In this document: positions 19,458-27,703 of the stretch, piece after piece
Layout of the letters: each line of letters starts with the position of its first letter
Position numbering within the stretch: the stretch's first letter is position 1
Source of the DNA: a virus
Virus record (IMG/VR): IMGVR_UViG_3300044998_000260
Coordinates: 41,489 to 105,488 of that record
Strand: one strand, 5' to 3'
Length of the DNA stretch: 64,000 nucleotides
Notes under the pieces: model-generated
What the model was told of the DNA's origin: nothing
Seen by the model: only the letters and a program-made list of their open reading frames with translations
Database searches by the model: none
Translations under genes and position numbers: made by a program

Positions 19458-20072
19458 CTATCCCACAGACTCTCTGTTTAGATCGGCCAGACCCGCCATT
19501 GTAAGGGTTACAACAGTTTCAGTAGACAATTCAATATACTTTGAGGAATTGATAGTTTCCAAACGTTCCTGAATATCATCAAGACGAACCTGAATATTTT
19601 GCAGTATCGTGTGTGCTCCTGATATCATCTCTTCCGTAAGGAATGGTATAGACATCGTTGCAATATTTCCAAAAGCACGCGCACCACCGCTCTTGTTAAT
19701 GTCAACTTGACCGGTCTGACGAGCGGTAATTTGCTCAACTGTGGGACGTATATTGGCGTGAGAAACAATACGCAAAACCACTGCACGTTGGCCAAGCAGC
19801 GCTGCTTGTTCTGTAAGTAGAGCATCTACGCCTTCTGCTGCATTGATTTGACCAATCGACTTGCGAATTTCCATCAAAGCAACTGATAGTGCCATATACC
19901 GTGCAAAGGCTTCGTTGAAGTGATCTGCTTCGTCATGTAGTTGATTGATCACATCAGGATCATAAATGTTTACTTCCTTATCCAGACGTGTAAGTTGACG
20001 GTCGTTGATTTCCTGCAATTTTGCAGAAACGCGATTGCGAATCTTAGCAGCTCTCCGCAATGTAATTTTCAT
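19458..20072 (-). CDS. helical coiled-coil protein, 204 aa
   Basis: Preceded by AAGGAGATTGT, a strong ribosome-binding site. Most of the sequence is long amphipathic helix (residues 1-105 and 150-200), with a Gly-rich turn near SGGARAFGNIATMS. No catalytic motif. It could be a structural or scaffold component; unknown. The 19212-19457 gap downstream of its neighbour holds imperfect TCAA(C/A)-rich repeats and no gene. Confidence 0.55.
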   Translation of the reverse strand: MKITLRRAAKIRNRVSAKLQEINDRQLTRLDKEVNIYDPDVINQLHDEADHFNEAFARYMALSVALMEIRKSIGQINAAEGVDALLTEQAALLGQRAVVLRIVSHANIRPTVEQITARQTGQVDINKSGGARAFGNIATMSIPFLTEEMISGAHTILQNIQVRLDDIQERLETINSSKYIELSTETVVTLTMAGLADLNRESVG

Positions 20073-20163
20073 ACAATCTCCTTATTTTGTATAGACAAAA
20101 GTATAAAAGGGAACTGATTAGAAATCAAGTCCCTTTAAATTATACTAATTTATGGTAATACCA

Positions 20164-20472
20164 TCAAATATTTTGAGCCCATCGTCTGAGAATATTTCGT
20201 ACCTGTCTGTCCGATAGTTGATTGACAATTTTTCTTTCCATTGTTAGCACCCATGTCTCAGATGCCTGTGGGTAGAAATAATGCAATGCTTCGTGGATCA
20301 ATGTTGGTAGTATCGGATCTCTATGATCGAGATGGATTTCAGTGGGCTTATAGTCAATATAAATTTGACCTCGACGGTGAGGCATTTTACGAAATTTGAA
20401 GTCGTGTCCTTCATCTAGAAATCTGTATAATTTCCGAGTAAAACGTCCGACATGATTCTTGGTTACAGTCAT
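20164..20472 (-). CDS. small zinc-metallopeptidase-like protein, 102 aa
   Basis: Contains LIHEALHYFYPQ (about residues 61-72), a HExxH zinc site, within a helix preceded by strands, as in minimal gluzincin or SprT-like proteins. At 102 residues the catalytic core is very small, and a third ligand is not obvious, although a Glu or Asp in WVLTMERKIV could serve. It may instead be a degenerate peptidase fold used in binding. Confidence 0.6.
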   Translation of the reverse strand: MTVTKNHVGRFTRKLYRFLDEGHDFKFRKMPHRRGQIYIDYKPTEIHLDHRDPILPTLIHEALHYFYPQASETWVLTMERKIVNQLSDRQVRNILRRWAQNI

Positions 20473-20834
20473 GACAGGGCTCCAAATGAGGTATAATGAT
20501 ATTTAGTCTGTTAACCTGGTCTTGCGTTTTTTCTGATAAAAATTACTACAGATATCTAATTTAGTTGTAAAAAATTTAGTCAAGATACACTTCTGGCAGC
20601 TTCTAACAAGAAAGTTAGAACTAGAAAATAATGGCGCTTCGCTTGTTTTTAAATGTTTTCTTTCTTTGGCCTACCTTTCTTTCTTTTGGCGAGAAGAAAG
20701 AACGCAGCACAAATTACCCGCCGTATTAGAGTGCAATAGGGCGCTAATAATTAGTGCCATCTTTTAGCGTCCGGAACGCCAATGTGGCCGTTTTTTTATC
20801 CTACAAGTTGACCTATACGTTCTCGATCAACCTA
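20473..20834. other. intergenic region, 360 bp
   Basis: No gene seen. Holds purine/pyrimidine runs (CTTTCTTT and GAAGAAAGAA), a GGCACTAAT/ATTAGCGCC inverted repeat near 20740 and a TTGACT element near 20580 (minus) that could be part of a promoter for the peptidase-like gene. Confidence 0.35.
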
Positions 20835-21098
20835 TTAAAACTCTACTATATCTGAACGTATCCATACAGCCCAACCGTTGTCAAGGGCCAAGTACCAATA
20901 TGAGGGATCATCTTTGGATCGTGTCCAGTCATCCATCGGTGGTAATTGATGAATCGGCGCATCATTTGAGCGAAAATAATCAAAAAACCAACAGTTTATA
21001 TCATACAAAAGTTTTGTTCTTGATGATTGGACTACGGTTTTTATTGTCTTTCCATTGTGAATAATGGCACCGATATGAACGGTTTTTACCAAGGCCAT
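20835..21098 (-). CDS. hypothetical protein, 87 aa
   Basis: A small Trp-rich protein with an alternating pattern suggestive of a beta barrel. No motif is recognised. Its ATG follows GAGAACTTCT, a modest ribosome-binding site. Confidence 0.5.
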   Translation of the reverse strand: MALVKTVHIGAIIHNGKTIKTVVQSSRTKLLYDINCWFFDYFRSNDAPIHQLPPMDDWTRSKDDPSYWYLALDNGWAVWIRSDIVEF

Positions 21099-21106
21099 AG
21101 AAGTTC

Positions 21107-21340
21107 TCAGTAATAAAGTTTTTTCATTTCCTTGAATAACCGATCAGCGTTTATATCTCGTAGTGTCGGATCATCACCGTCGTTGTAATTATGAGTTTGT
21201 TTCCTGTGATGTAAATTCTTATGTTCAATTTTATCGGAACTTTCTGTTTGTGAGACAGTCGCCGACGCTTTTCTATTTTTTTGAGCGAGAGCCACCACGG
21301 GATCTACACGAGTATGTTTCTTACCAGTATTTTTGGGCAT
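21107..21340 (-). CDS. hypothetical basic/polar protein, 77 aa
   Basis: Begins MPKNTGKKHTRVDP right after the TAA of the upstream gene. Low-complexity, Lys/Asn/His-rich middle, then a helical tail ending KEMKKLYY. Probably disordered in part. Part of a four-gene coupled cluster (21.1-22.0 kb). No family. Confidence 0.5.
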   Translation of the reverse strand: MPKNTGKKHTRVDPVVALAQKNRKASATVSQTESSDKIEHKNLHHRKQTHNYNDGDDPTLRDINADRLFKEMKKLYY

Positions 21341-21341
21341 T

Positions 21342-21614
21342 TTATATTTGGCGAGATCGAGAGAGTTCAAGAATTTGTAATTCCAATTTACGAATGCGAT
21401 TTTCATGATCGTCAAGTCTACGATCCTGTTCAATATTTTTAGTTTCTATAGGCGAGACTCGACGTTCATTATAGTCTACCACCGCTTCGGAAATTGCAGT
21501 TTCAAATTTCGTATCTCTGTTTGAGATGAAACTTTGATTGTTACCGAATATCTCTGCGGTAAATTTATTAAATTCTTCGGTAAGCCGGCCACGGAGAAAA
21601 GGTTTATTACTCAC
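21342..21614 (-). CDS. coiled-coil protein, 90 aa
   Basis: Starts with GTG (21612-21614), which overlaps the upstream stop; AAGGAG lies 11 bases upstream. The C-terminal 45 residues have a heptad pattern (IEQDRRLDDHENRIRKLELQ), so a parallel coiled coil is likely. No other motif. Confidence 0.5.
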   Translation of the reverse strand: MSNKPFLRGRLTEEFNKFTAEIFGNNQSFISNRDTKFETAISEAVVDYNERRVSPIETKNIEQDRRLDDHENRIRKLELQILELSRSRQI

Positions 21615-22003
21615 TTTTTCCAAGGCTCCTTGTCATCATCGTCATCATTTGATTCACCTGTAATTTTTTCAAATACTGATTTAATGGCATTAATCTCGTC
21701 TGGCGTAAGTGGACCATCGGGGTCGCCGGCCATCATAGACAACAATTCTTCGAATGAACCAGCCGTGTATTTCCCATCAGCACTTTTCCAAATCTCTGAC
21801 ATGTTGTTATTATCGTCAATTTGTAGATTAACATCGGCTGATAGCTTAGTAATTAGTTCTTCGGTTTTTGTCAAGCGTGATAACAGTTCCGGAATCCGTG
21901 TCGTGTCACGTGAAACTAGTAACAGAGTAGCGAATAATACTCCACTAGCAGCGAGGCCTACAATCAGTAATACTAGTAATACTGCGAGAGTTTCTACGCT
22001 CAT
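21611..22003 (-). CDS. membrane-anchored acidic protein, 130 aa
   Basis: Residues 5-30 form a single transmembrane helix (LAVLLVLLIVGLAASGVLFA) at the N-terminus. A soluble, acidic part follows, ending in ESNDDDDDKEPWKK. GAGGACGG lies upstream of the ATG. Possibly an inner-membrane protein of the infection cycle; unknown. Confidence 0.6.
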   Translation of the reverse strand: MSVETLAVLLVLLIVGLAASGVLFATLLLVSRDTTRIPELLSRLTKTEELITKLSADVNLQIDDNNNMSEIWKSADGKYTAGSFEELLSMMAGDPDGPLTPDEINAIKSVFEKITGESNDDDDDKEPWKK

Positions 22004-22113
22004 ATACCGTCCTCGTTTAAGTGAGTCTTGTATGGATAATTCAACATGATAAAATAATTTTATCGAGACGGATCAATCCATATCAGAAGTTACCTCTATA
22101 AATAGGTCCGGTC

Positions 22114-22605
22114 TTACACATAGATTTCAATTTCTACATCTAAACCCCGCAGATACTTTTCCATGAGCGGTTTTACCTCATATTCCCAATTCAATCCGCC
22201 CAAACCACATCCTAATTTGGGGAATGCAATACTACGAATATTCCATTCTTTATGATATCGTACAAATGCTTGAAGGCCGGCTTCAATATATTCAACGCGA
22301 GATGGATTGGCCCAATGTTCTTTGGTGGGAAATAAACAGATCTTTTTATCGGGATCGGTTTTCGGCGTGTAGAACATTAATGTGCCAATTTTTAATTGGC
22401 CGGTTTCACATTGCATTTTGTAAGATTCAAACATCGATGGGTATCGTCGCTTAAAATCCAACGCGATTCCGGCACCCATTACACCTACGGTATTCACGGC
22501 ATTGACTAAACACTCGGCCTGGCTATCAAATAAATTACCATGAACATAACGAATATTATCAATGTTCAATTGTTCTGTTTCAACAATGTTTGAATTATTG
22601 TCCAT
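22114..22605 (-). CDS. macrodomain ADP-ribose hydrolase, DarG-like, 163 aa
   Basis: The macrodomain core is complete: VNAVNTVGVMGAGIALDFKR (about residues 33-52), FPTKEHWANPSR (about 92-103) and AFPKLGCGLGGLNW (about 129-142), where these loops hold ADP-ribose. GCGLGGL with the Lys before it is typical of the DarG/TARG1 type, which removes ADP-ribose from DNA or glutamate. It would therefore be able to reverse DarT-type modification of phage DNA thymidines; this defence-escape role is inferred from family. Confidence 0.82.
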   Translation of the reverse strand: MDNNSNIVETEQLNIDNIRYVHGNLFDSQAECLVNAVNTVGVMGAGIALDFKRRYPSMFESYKMQCETGQLKIGTLMFYTPKTDPDKKICLFPTKEHWANPSRVEYIEAGLQAFVRYHKEWNIRSIAFPKLGCGLGGLNWEYEVKPLMEKYLRGLDVEIEIYV

Positions 22606-22615
22606 AAATACAGAA

Positions 22616-22900
22616 TTATGCAGTAATAAAGTCGGAAATAATGCCTGCGGCGGCTCTGCCCAATTCCTTGAATTCCCCGAGCGTTACACGTTTTTCACCG
22701 TTGTATCTCGTAGCATGAAATCGCTTTTTTCCGAGAAATTCGACCGTTCCAATAGCGTGTCCATTCAAAAACACTTCGCCGCGAGTTTCAGGATTTTCAC
22801 GATCTACTTCAATACTCACACGTAGTGAATTATAGGTGTCGTGATCAATAACACAACCATACTGAATCTGAAAATCATTTGCAAATCGATTGCGAGCCAT
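22616..22900 (-). CDS. hypothetical protein, 94 aa
   Basis: Begins MARNRFANDFQIQYG with AGAGGTAAT upstream. Beta-rich N-terminal part, then a helix (LGEFKELGRAAAGIISDFI). No motif recognised. Confidence 0.5.
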   Translation of the reverse strand: MARNRFANDFQIQYGCVIDHDTYNSLRVSIEVDRENPETRGEVFLNGHAIGTVEFLGKKRFHATRYNGEKRVTLGEFKELGRAAAGIISDFITA

Positions 22901-22941
22901 ATTACCTCTTAAAAAAAGAATTTTGTGCAATATATCCGTAT

Positions 22942-23328
22942 CTATATTTCTACCGAACAAGTCTCAAAAAAATCATCTCTGGAACTCCACGTGGAGTTGG
23001 TATCATGACTAAATTTTACAGAAACTTCATCACCACGAATTAAAAATCCAATCATATTATTGTTGTGATGGTCAATGAAATAGAACTGTATCCATTTAGA
23101 TAACCCGAGAATATCATAACAAAAATTAGTTGTTACTTTGTGTATACGGGATGGATTATACGAACTTTCTTTTGTGGTACGTATTTCTCTGGTATCTAAT
23201 ATGATTTCGTCACCGACCACAATCACGGGAATGACTTCCACGTTTATCGGCAAATACACAGGTTCACTCACGGTCATTGACGTAAAGTGTACACACTGCA
23301 AGAATTCGGATATCGGTAGATGTACCAA
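22942..23328 (-). CDS. hypothetical protein, 128 aa, TTG start
   Basis: The best start is TTG (23326-23328), nine bases after AGGAGG, the strongest ribosome-binding site nearby. A beta-rich protein of 120-150 aa; three similar-sized proteins lie upstream (23382, 23813, 24854) and share short proline-rich strands, so a diverged paralogous set is possible. Function unknown. Confidence 0.5.
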   Translation of the reverse strand: MVHLPISEFLQCVHFTSMTVSEPVYLPINVEVIPVIVVGDEIILDTREIRTTKESSYNPSRIHKVTTNFCYDILGLSKWIQFYFIDHHNNNMIGFLIRGDEVSVKFSHDTNSTWSSRDDFFETCSVEI

Positions 23329-23381
23329 AATAAAAACCCTCCTGTAATTTTCACGGTGTGAAAATTTTATTCAAGACGAGT

Positions 23382-23795
23382 TTACACATACAGAAGTTCG
23401 GTGTGTAATTTGTTTACAACGAAAGCAATACATGTATATTCATCTATATCGGTTTGATATGCACCGGGTTTATAAAATATCCACAAATACTTGTATGCGT
23501 CTAATCCGTAAATTCTTTTAACTTGGTTTATATCGATACGAATATCTCTCGTCGTGATTTTTGGATTTTGGTCGGGCATCATGACATATTCATATTCTCC
23601 GCGAGCGAACCGCAGTTGATTATAAAAGTTGCATACCTGAGGATTCCACACCGCATGAAACGGCCAAATTGGGGTATCCTTTTTAATTAATATTTCATAT
23701 ACACTATCGTTTTTCTCGAATGGCAACAATACCTGTGCCTTTTCAAGAAACAACACCGGTAATGGACGATTCACGGATGCAGGTAAGATCAACAT
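23382..23795 (-). CDS. hypothetical protein, 137 aa
   Basis: A beta-rich, aromatic-rich protein. The segment ILIKKDTPIWPFHAVWNPQV resembles VFTDTPIWVLECNFAMSRW in the gene at 23813, which supports common origin. No known domain. Confidence 0.5.
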   Translation of the reverse strand: MLILPASVNRPLPVLFLEKAQVLLPFEKNDSVYEILIKKDTPIWPFHAVWNPQVCNFYNQLRFARGEYEYVMMPDQNPKITTRDIRIDINQVKRIYGLDAYKYLWIFYKPGAYQTDIDEYTCIAFVVNKLHTELLYV

Positions 23796-23812
23796 GGTTC
23801 GTGAGTGGTTAT

Positions 23813-24253
23813 TTATTTGGTTTTACTTAACACCGGATCAATATCCATGAAAACTACATGTTCTCGTTTCACAATCAATGCATATCGTTGATTGCCGTGT
23901 GCATAAAATCCCATGATATTATCACGCGCGTCACGCAAATACATGTCGGGATAAAATGTCATTGGTCGCCGCAATTTATGCAAGCCGATAAGCTCCCATC
24001 GACTCATAGCAAAATTACATTCTAGTACCCAAATCGGAGTGTCCGTAAACACCAAGGCACTCCGATTTTGCGTTTCGGAAAAATCTCCGGAGTTTTGTAA
24101 ATGTTGCAGAACATCATCCGTGACGGCGCGCGTGGTGTACCGTTTGGTAACGAACTTGCCATTTTCAGTGATTGTATTTGGACCGTCACCGTCAACCCAC
24201 GATACAAAATTTATGTCATAAGCGTAAAGATCATTGGCGGTCATCGGCGTCAT
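23813..24253 (-). CDS. hypothetical protein, 146 aa
   Basis: The start lies within the last codons of the upstream membrane protein gene, and there is no clear ribosome-binding site, so translation is probably coupled. Contains a TDTPIWVLECNF segment similar to its downstream neighbour. No known domain. Confidence 0.45.
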   Translation of the reverse strand: MTPMTANDLYAYDINFVSWVDGDGPNTITENGKFVTKRYTTRAVTDDVLQHLQNSGDFSETQNRSALVFTDTPIWVLECNFAMSRWELIGLHKLRRPMTFYPDMYLRDARDNIMGFYAHGNQRYALIVKREHVVFMDIDPVLSKTK

Positions 24254-24812
24254 CGTGGTTGCGATCTTGTTCTTCGAGTTGACGGAGCAACTTTTTAATG
24301 GGATCAATTTCCTCGGTATGTGCTTTGTGAATTGCGTCTTCTTGATCACGCATGGCCTTGTCCTGCATATCCAAATAATCAAGCGTGGCACTGACCGGAT
24401 CAGCGGGTGCGTCACCTGGTATGATTTTATTGTTGTGGCCACGCATCATATCTTCAATGGGGCGTTGCATGTGTTGCTCGAATTCGTATGCGCGTCGAGC
24501 ATAAACGCCTCGGAGCATGGCACCGCTGACTCGATTTATCGTAGCCGATACCAACACGTCACCAATGAACAGAATCAACAAAAACCTGACCACGGTGACA
24601 TTACCCCACCGAACCACGAGTTCGTCAAATCCGTAATACACGCCAAGGCCGACCACGCCGTAGATGATCAGTAAATGAAACATGATGTTCAGATACATGA
24701 TAAAGTTCGCGAACGGTGACGGATACGGAAAGAACATCAAGCGCAACGTGCGATGGCGTTCAGCACGGCTGGCTCGACCCCATGCAGAACGAAAACCGGA
24801 GAGTGCGTTCAT
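24231..24812 (-). CDS. membrane protein with cytoplasmic coiled coil, 193 aa
   Basis: Two hydrophobic segments are visible (about residues 36-58 and 70-95), separated by a short charged turn. The C-terminal 95 residues are polar and highly charged with a likely coiled coil (DYLDMQDKAMRDQEDAIHKA) and an acidic end. No homologue is recognised. Confidence 0.6.
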   Translation of the reverse strand: MNALSGFRSAWGRASRAERHRTLRLMFFPYPSPFANFIMYLNIMFHLLIIYGVVGLGVYYGFDELVVRWGNVTVVRFLLILFIGDVLVSATINRVSGAMLRGVYARRAYEFEQHMQRPIEDMMRGHNNKIIPGDAPADPVSATLDYLDMQDKAMRDQEDAIHKAHTEEIDPIKKLLRQLEEQDRNHDDADDRQ

Positions 24813-24853
24813 AATATGTAGGTAATTAAATGGTATGGTTGATCACGAGCGGG

Positions 24854-25273
24854 TCACACGCAATGATATACCGCATCATCATTAATGTCAAGTTCATCAA
24901 AGCTTTCAATTTCCACATCATAGGCAATGAAATTTTCATAATGACTGGCAAAGCCGAGCAACCACCCTGTTCCATCATTCATATATCGTGGAAACTCATA
25001 AACCATGTACTCTCCAGGACGAATCCACGGCATTTTACCAAAATCTTCAGTAATTGGAAGTGCCCACATTTCATGAAGATTGCGGTCGTGACAAAAATAT
25101 TCTCGCCGGGCAATGAGTTTTTGCGGTCGCAATTCCAGACACGGCACGTAGTTCACAAATGTGGAATAAATCGGAAACATCACGGCACCGACCGGCACAC
25201 GCCAGATGATATTGTCGCGTTCGCGAAACGGATCACGAAACAGACGGGTTGGGAAGCGCAAACTATTGGTCAT
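24854..25273 (-). CDS. hypothetical protein, 139 aa
   Basis: Aromatic- and proline-rich soluble protein with an acidic C-terminus (ESFDELDINDD). It may belong to the same diverged set as 22942, 23382 and 23813. No domain recognised. Confidence 0.5.
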   Translation of the reverse strand: MTNSLRFPTRLFRDPFRERDNIIWRVPVGAVMFPIYSTFVNYVPCLELRPQKLIARREYFCHDRNLHEMWALPITEDFGKMPWIRPGEYMVYEFPRYMNDGTGWLLGFASHYENFIAYDVEIESFDELDINDDAVYHCV

Positions 25274-25328
25274 GTTTCAAAGTTTTCAAATTGCGAATAC
25301 ACCAGTAGACAGATGAACGTTCGAGCGT

Positions 25329-25640
25329 TCAAAACACCTATCAAAGCTGAACGAGCCGACCTATCAAAACATTCATCAAAGCTGAACCTTCATCAAAGCT
25401 GAACCTTCATCAAAGCTGAACCTTCATCAAAGCTGAACATTCATCAAAACATTCATCAAAGCTGAACATTCATCAAAACATTCATCAAAACATTCATCAA
25501 AACATTCATCAAAGCTGAACATTCATCAAAACATTCATCAAAGCTGAACATTCATCAAAACATTCATCAAAACATTCATCAAAGCTGAACATTCATCAAA
25601 ACATTCATCAAAGCTGAACGAGCCGAAAAAATAGTAGAAA
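25329..25640. repeat. tandem repeat array, 17/12-bp units
   Basis: Alternating units TTCATCAAAGCTGAACA (17 bp) and TTCATCAAAACA (12 bp) fill about 300 bp between genes. No spacers, no coding capacity. Unit order is irregular. Confidence 0.85.
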
Positions 25641-25744
25641 ATAGTAGAAAGTCTAGCTGATTTACTCCTGGCCCACATAAAAATTGGCTAGGTCTTTTAT
25701 CTTAGTAAAAAGATATTGCTTGAGTCCTAAAAAGTCATCGACTT

Positions 25745-25761
25745 GTTACACAATCGTTACA
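25745..25761 (-). promoter_or_regulatory. TGTAAC-N5-TGTAAC box upstream of the 25.3-kb array
   Basis: Minus-strand direct repeat TGTAACGATTGTGTAAC. A matching -35/-10 pair is weak here (TAAGAT at about 25700). Confidence 0.5.
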
Positions 25762-25876
25762 ATGGGAAAAACTTTCCGCTCATAAGCCTAGAAAATTTAT
25801 TCCCATTGTCGCAACGATGCAACAAGTGGTCTCAAAATCCACGCCCACCGCCAAAAACCCCTCAGGACGGAACCAC

Positions 25877-26218
25877 TCACGGTTGACTCTTGAGCACTTG
25901 GGTTATGTGTTTGCACGTCTTGCGGAACACGTAACCTGGGCACGTGCAAGTGGCCCGAGGTCCAGTCACGGTCACGGTATAGGTGCCCGTGCGTCCTTTG
26001 ACGGTCACGGTTTTGACCTTGGGTGGATTGGCCGATTGGGACGATACGAAACGCTGCCATGAAATATCCTCAAGTCTAGTGCCTTCAGGCACCGCAGGGT
26101 AATCGCTCAAGGGCTTGACGCCGTTGACTAGCGTGATCGATCCACCGGCCAAGCACGGTTGACCCGTGGTTGGATGCCGAAAAATGGTCGGTCGTGCTGT
26201 GCTGACTACCGTGATCAT
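25877..26218 (-). CDS. SWIM zinc-finger protein, 113 aa
   Basis: The C-terminal segment TCTCPGYVFRKTCKHITQVL (about residues 89-108) is the CxC...CxH zinc motif of SWIM domains, which bind DNA or proteins. The N-terminal part is a small beta domain rich in Thr and Val. The gene overlaps the end of the small membrane protein gene upstream. Function unknown. Confidence 0.75.
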   Translation of the reverse strand: MITVVSTARPTIFRHPTTGQPCLAGGSITLVNGVKPLSDYPAVPEGTRLEDISWQRFVSSQSANPPKVKTVTVKGRTGTYTVTVTGPRATCTCPGYVFRKTCKHITQVLKSQP

Positions 26219-26219
26219 A

Positions 26220-26342
26220 TTAGCGGTCGAGACGTCGGGTGAAATAAATCGCCAGCGCGAGAGAGAGCAGTGGTAGAATCATCTCGACGAACATCCGCTC
26301 ACACCAACCGATGTGATCTGGGTCACGGCGCTGATGGGGCAT
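26220..26342 (-). CDS. small membrane protein, 40 aa
   Basis: Begins MPHQRRDPDHIGWCERM after GAGGAACGGAAA. Residues about 17-33 (MFVEMILPLLSLALAIYF) form one transmembrane helix, and the end is Arg-rich. Overlaps the ATG of the SWIM gene. It could be a small regulator or toxin of the membrane; unknown. Confidence 0.6.
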   Translation of the reverse strand: MPHQRRDPDHIGWCERMFVEMILPLLSLALAIYFTRRLDR

Positions 26343-26360
26343 TTTCCGTTCCTCGTTGAG

Positions 26361-26421
26361 GTTACCTACAATATAACAAAAATCATGCCATCCGCAAGGG
26401 GTGGTCTGAAATCGTTATAAT
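26361..26421 (-). promoter_or_regulatory. promoter copy 1 (repeated at 26745-26805)
   Basis: -35 TTGCGG, 16-bp spacer, -10 TATATT, with an imperfect TGTAAC element upstream. The region is about 85% identical to 26745-26805. Confidence 0.6.
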
Positions 26422-26424
26422 GTG

Positions 26425-26727
26425 TTAGAGGACAACAGCGCGTTTTGCTGCCGAGAGCATAGCGCGATGGATGTTACCAGCACCCACGGGGTTGCCACTG
26501 TGAACACGCCAGTCGGGCATACGAAACTCGGGGTTCGTATAGACTTGTTTCTCGATCCACAGAGCCACATCGTAACCCGTGCCACACTCGCGCTCGCCAA
26601 GATCGTGGTCAAAACTGATCATGGTGATCTGACCAGTCTTGAGCATTTCAATCGCCTCAGCGGCAGTGTAGGCGCGAAGATCGAAATCAGGCGGTGTCTG
26701 GCGAAGGTCGTCGAGGTAGAGTCGCAT
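26425..26727 (-). CDS. receiver-like (cyclic-phosphate processing REC) protein, 100 aa
   Basis: MRLYLDDLRQTP, then ISFDHDLGERECGTGYDVA, then HSGNPVGAGNIHRAM: these are the motifs of the stand-alone receiver-like family described as cyclic-phosphate processing receiver domains. It has the REC Asp-Asp pair (DD near residue 6) and a second Asp-His-Asp site, suggesting a metal-dependent phosphoesterase. Full length for the family. Substrate unknown; a role in RNA end or cyclic nucleotide processing has been proposed for the family. Confidence 0.7.
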   Translation of the reverse strand: MRLYLDDLRQTPPDFDLRAYTAAEAIEMLKTGQITMISFDHDLGERECGTGYDVALWIEKQVYTNPEFRMPDWRVHSGNPVGAGNIHRAMLSAAKRAVVL

Positions 26728-26744
26728 ATCGTTAGCGGTGAAGT

Positions 26745-26805
26745 TACCTATAATATAACAAAAATCATGCCGTTCGCAAGGGGTGGTCTGAAATTGTTAC
26801 AATGT
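26745..26805 (-). promoter_or_regulatory. promoter copy 2 of the receiver-like gene
   Basis: -35 TTGCGA, 16-bp spacer, -10 TATATT, 25 bp upstream of the ATG. Confidence 0.6.
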
Positions 26806-26855
26806 GTCCACTTTAGAGGACAACAACCATTCGTGCTGACACAAAAATCGTGTGA

Positions 26856-26897
26856 GGGGGGGGGGGGCTTGCGTTCTTCTGTGAAATGTGGTATTAT
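26856..26897 (+). promoter_or_regulatory. plus-strand promoter with G12 tract
   Basis: -35 TTGCGT (26869-26874), 17-bp spacer, -10 TATTAT (26892-26897). A run of 12 G (26856-26867) abuts the -35 box. Confidence 0.65.
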
Positions 26898-26926
26898 ACA
26901 TTATGACCACAACGACCAAGGAGACC

Positions 26927-27226
26927 ATGAAAATCACCAATATCACTCCGTCGCGGAAGTATTTCCCGAGTCACCGCACAGGCGGTCTCAGCGGCATCAC
27001 CGTTCGGGAAATCATCGCATTTCTTGGATTCAAGCCGAACTTCGAGGATGATCCCGATAAAGTTGAAAACTCGTGGACCGCGAATGTGACGGTCAAGGGG
27101 TCGAAGCGGAAGGTCAAGATCGCAATCTGGGATTACCGTGGCAGTCATCGATGGAAGGAGTTTTCCACCTATGGTCCACATGACGTTCTGCGGGCCATTT
27201 TCGGTGACTATTATGTTGGATACTAA
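26927..27226 (+). CDS. hypothetical protein, 99 aa
   Basis: The ATG at 26927 follows AAGGAGACC. An earlier in-frame ATG (26903) lies five bases after the -10 box and would add eight residues on a leaderless mRNA. The product is a basic, strand-rich protein with ENSWTANVTVKGSKRKVKIA. No domain recognised. Confidence 0.55.
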   Translation: MKITNITPSRKYFPSHRTGGLSGITVREIIAFLGFKPNFEDDPDKVENSWTANVTVKGSKRKVKIAIWDYRGSHRWKEFSTYGPHDVLRAIFGDYYVGY

Positions 27227-27239
27227 CCTTTAACGCACG

Positions 27240-27542
27240 ATGTTCAGAATCACGCAGAACAAGGGCTTCCACATAACGTTTCAGAACGGATGGACACTCT
27301 CGGTGCAGTGGGGTCCACTTAACTATTGTGCCAATCGCAATGATGATCGGGTCTGGAATAGGCATGACATCGACGAGATCGCTGCCGAGGCGGGTAGCAC
27401 TGGTAGCGCTGACGCCGAGATCGCTGCGTGGGATGCTGCCGGCAAGATGTATGATTTCGGCAATGACACGGTGAAAGGTTGGGTGACGCCCGACGAGCTG
27501 GTCGAGTGGATCAATAAGTTTTCCACGATGCCACCGACCTAG
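27240..27542 (+). CDS. hypothetical protein, 100 aa
   Basis: Follows the previous plus-strand gene after 13 bp and ends before a terminator. Strand-rich N-terminus, then an Ala/Asp/Ser-rich helix (DIDEIAAEAGSTGSADAEIA). No family recognised. Confidence 0.55.
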   Translation: MFRITQNKGFHITFQNGWTLSVQWGPLNYCANRNDDRVWNRHDIDEIAAEAGSTGSADAEIAAWDAAGKMYDFGNDTVKGWVTPDELVEWINKFSTMPPT

Positions 27543-27569
27543 ATTCCACTTGCGGTTATCTGAGAAACG

Positions 27570-27599
27570 AAAAAAGAGCGAGAAATCGCTCTTTTTTTT
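27570..27599 (+). terminator. bidirectional rho-independent terminator
   Basis: AAAGAGCGAG-AAAT-CGCTCTTT hairpin flanked by A and T runs. Confidence 0.85.
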
Positions 27600-27703
27600 A
27601 TGTCTATGACTTTCGTTATATGATCTGTTCTATTTATCAGTTTTCTACTTATATATATGGTCTATGACCGTCTCCGTAACCCTCTTTCATTGAAGATAAA
27701 ACT

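Noticed and set aside
25329-25640. Possible CRISPR array
   Set aside because: Units of 12 and 17 bp abut each other with no unique spacers of constant length, and no cas gene is nearby. The same holds for the arrays at 46.4-47.3 and 52.5-53.3 kb.
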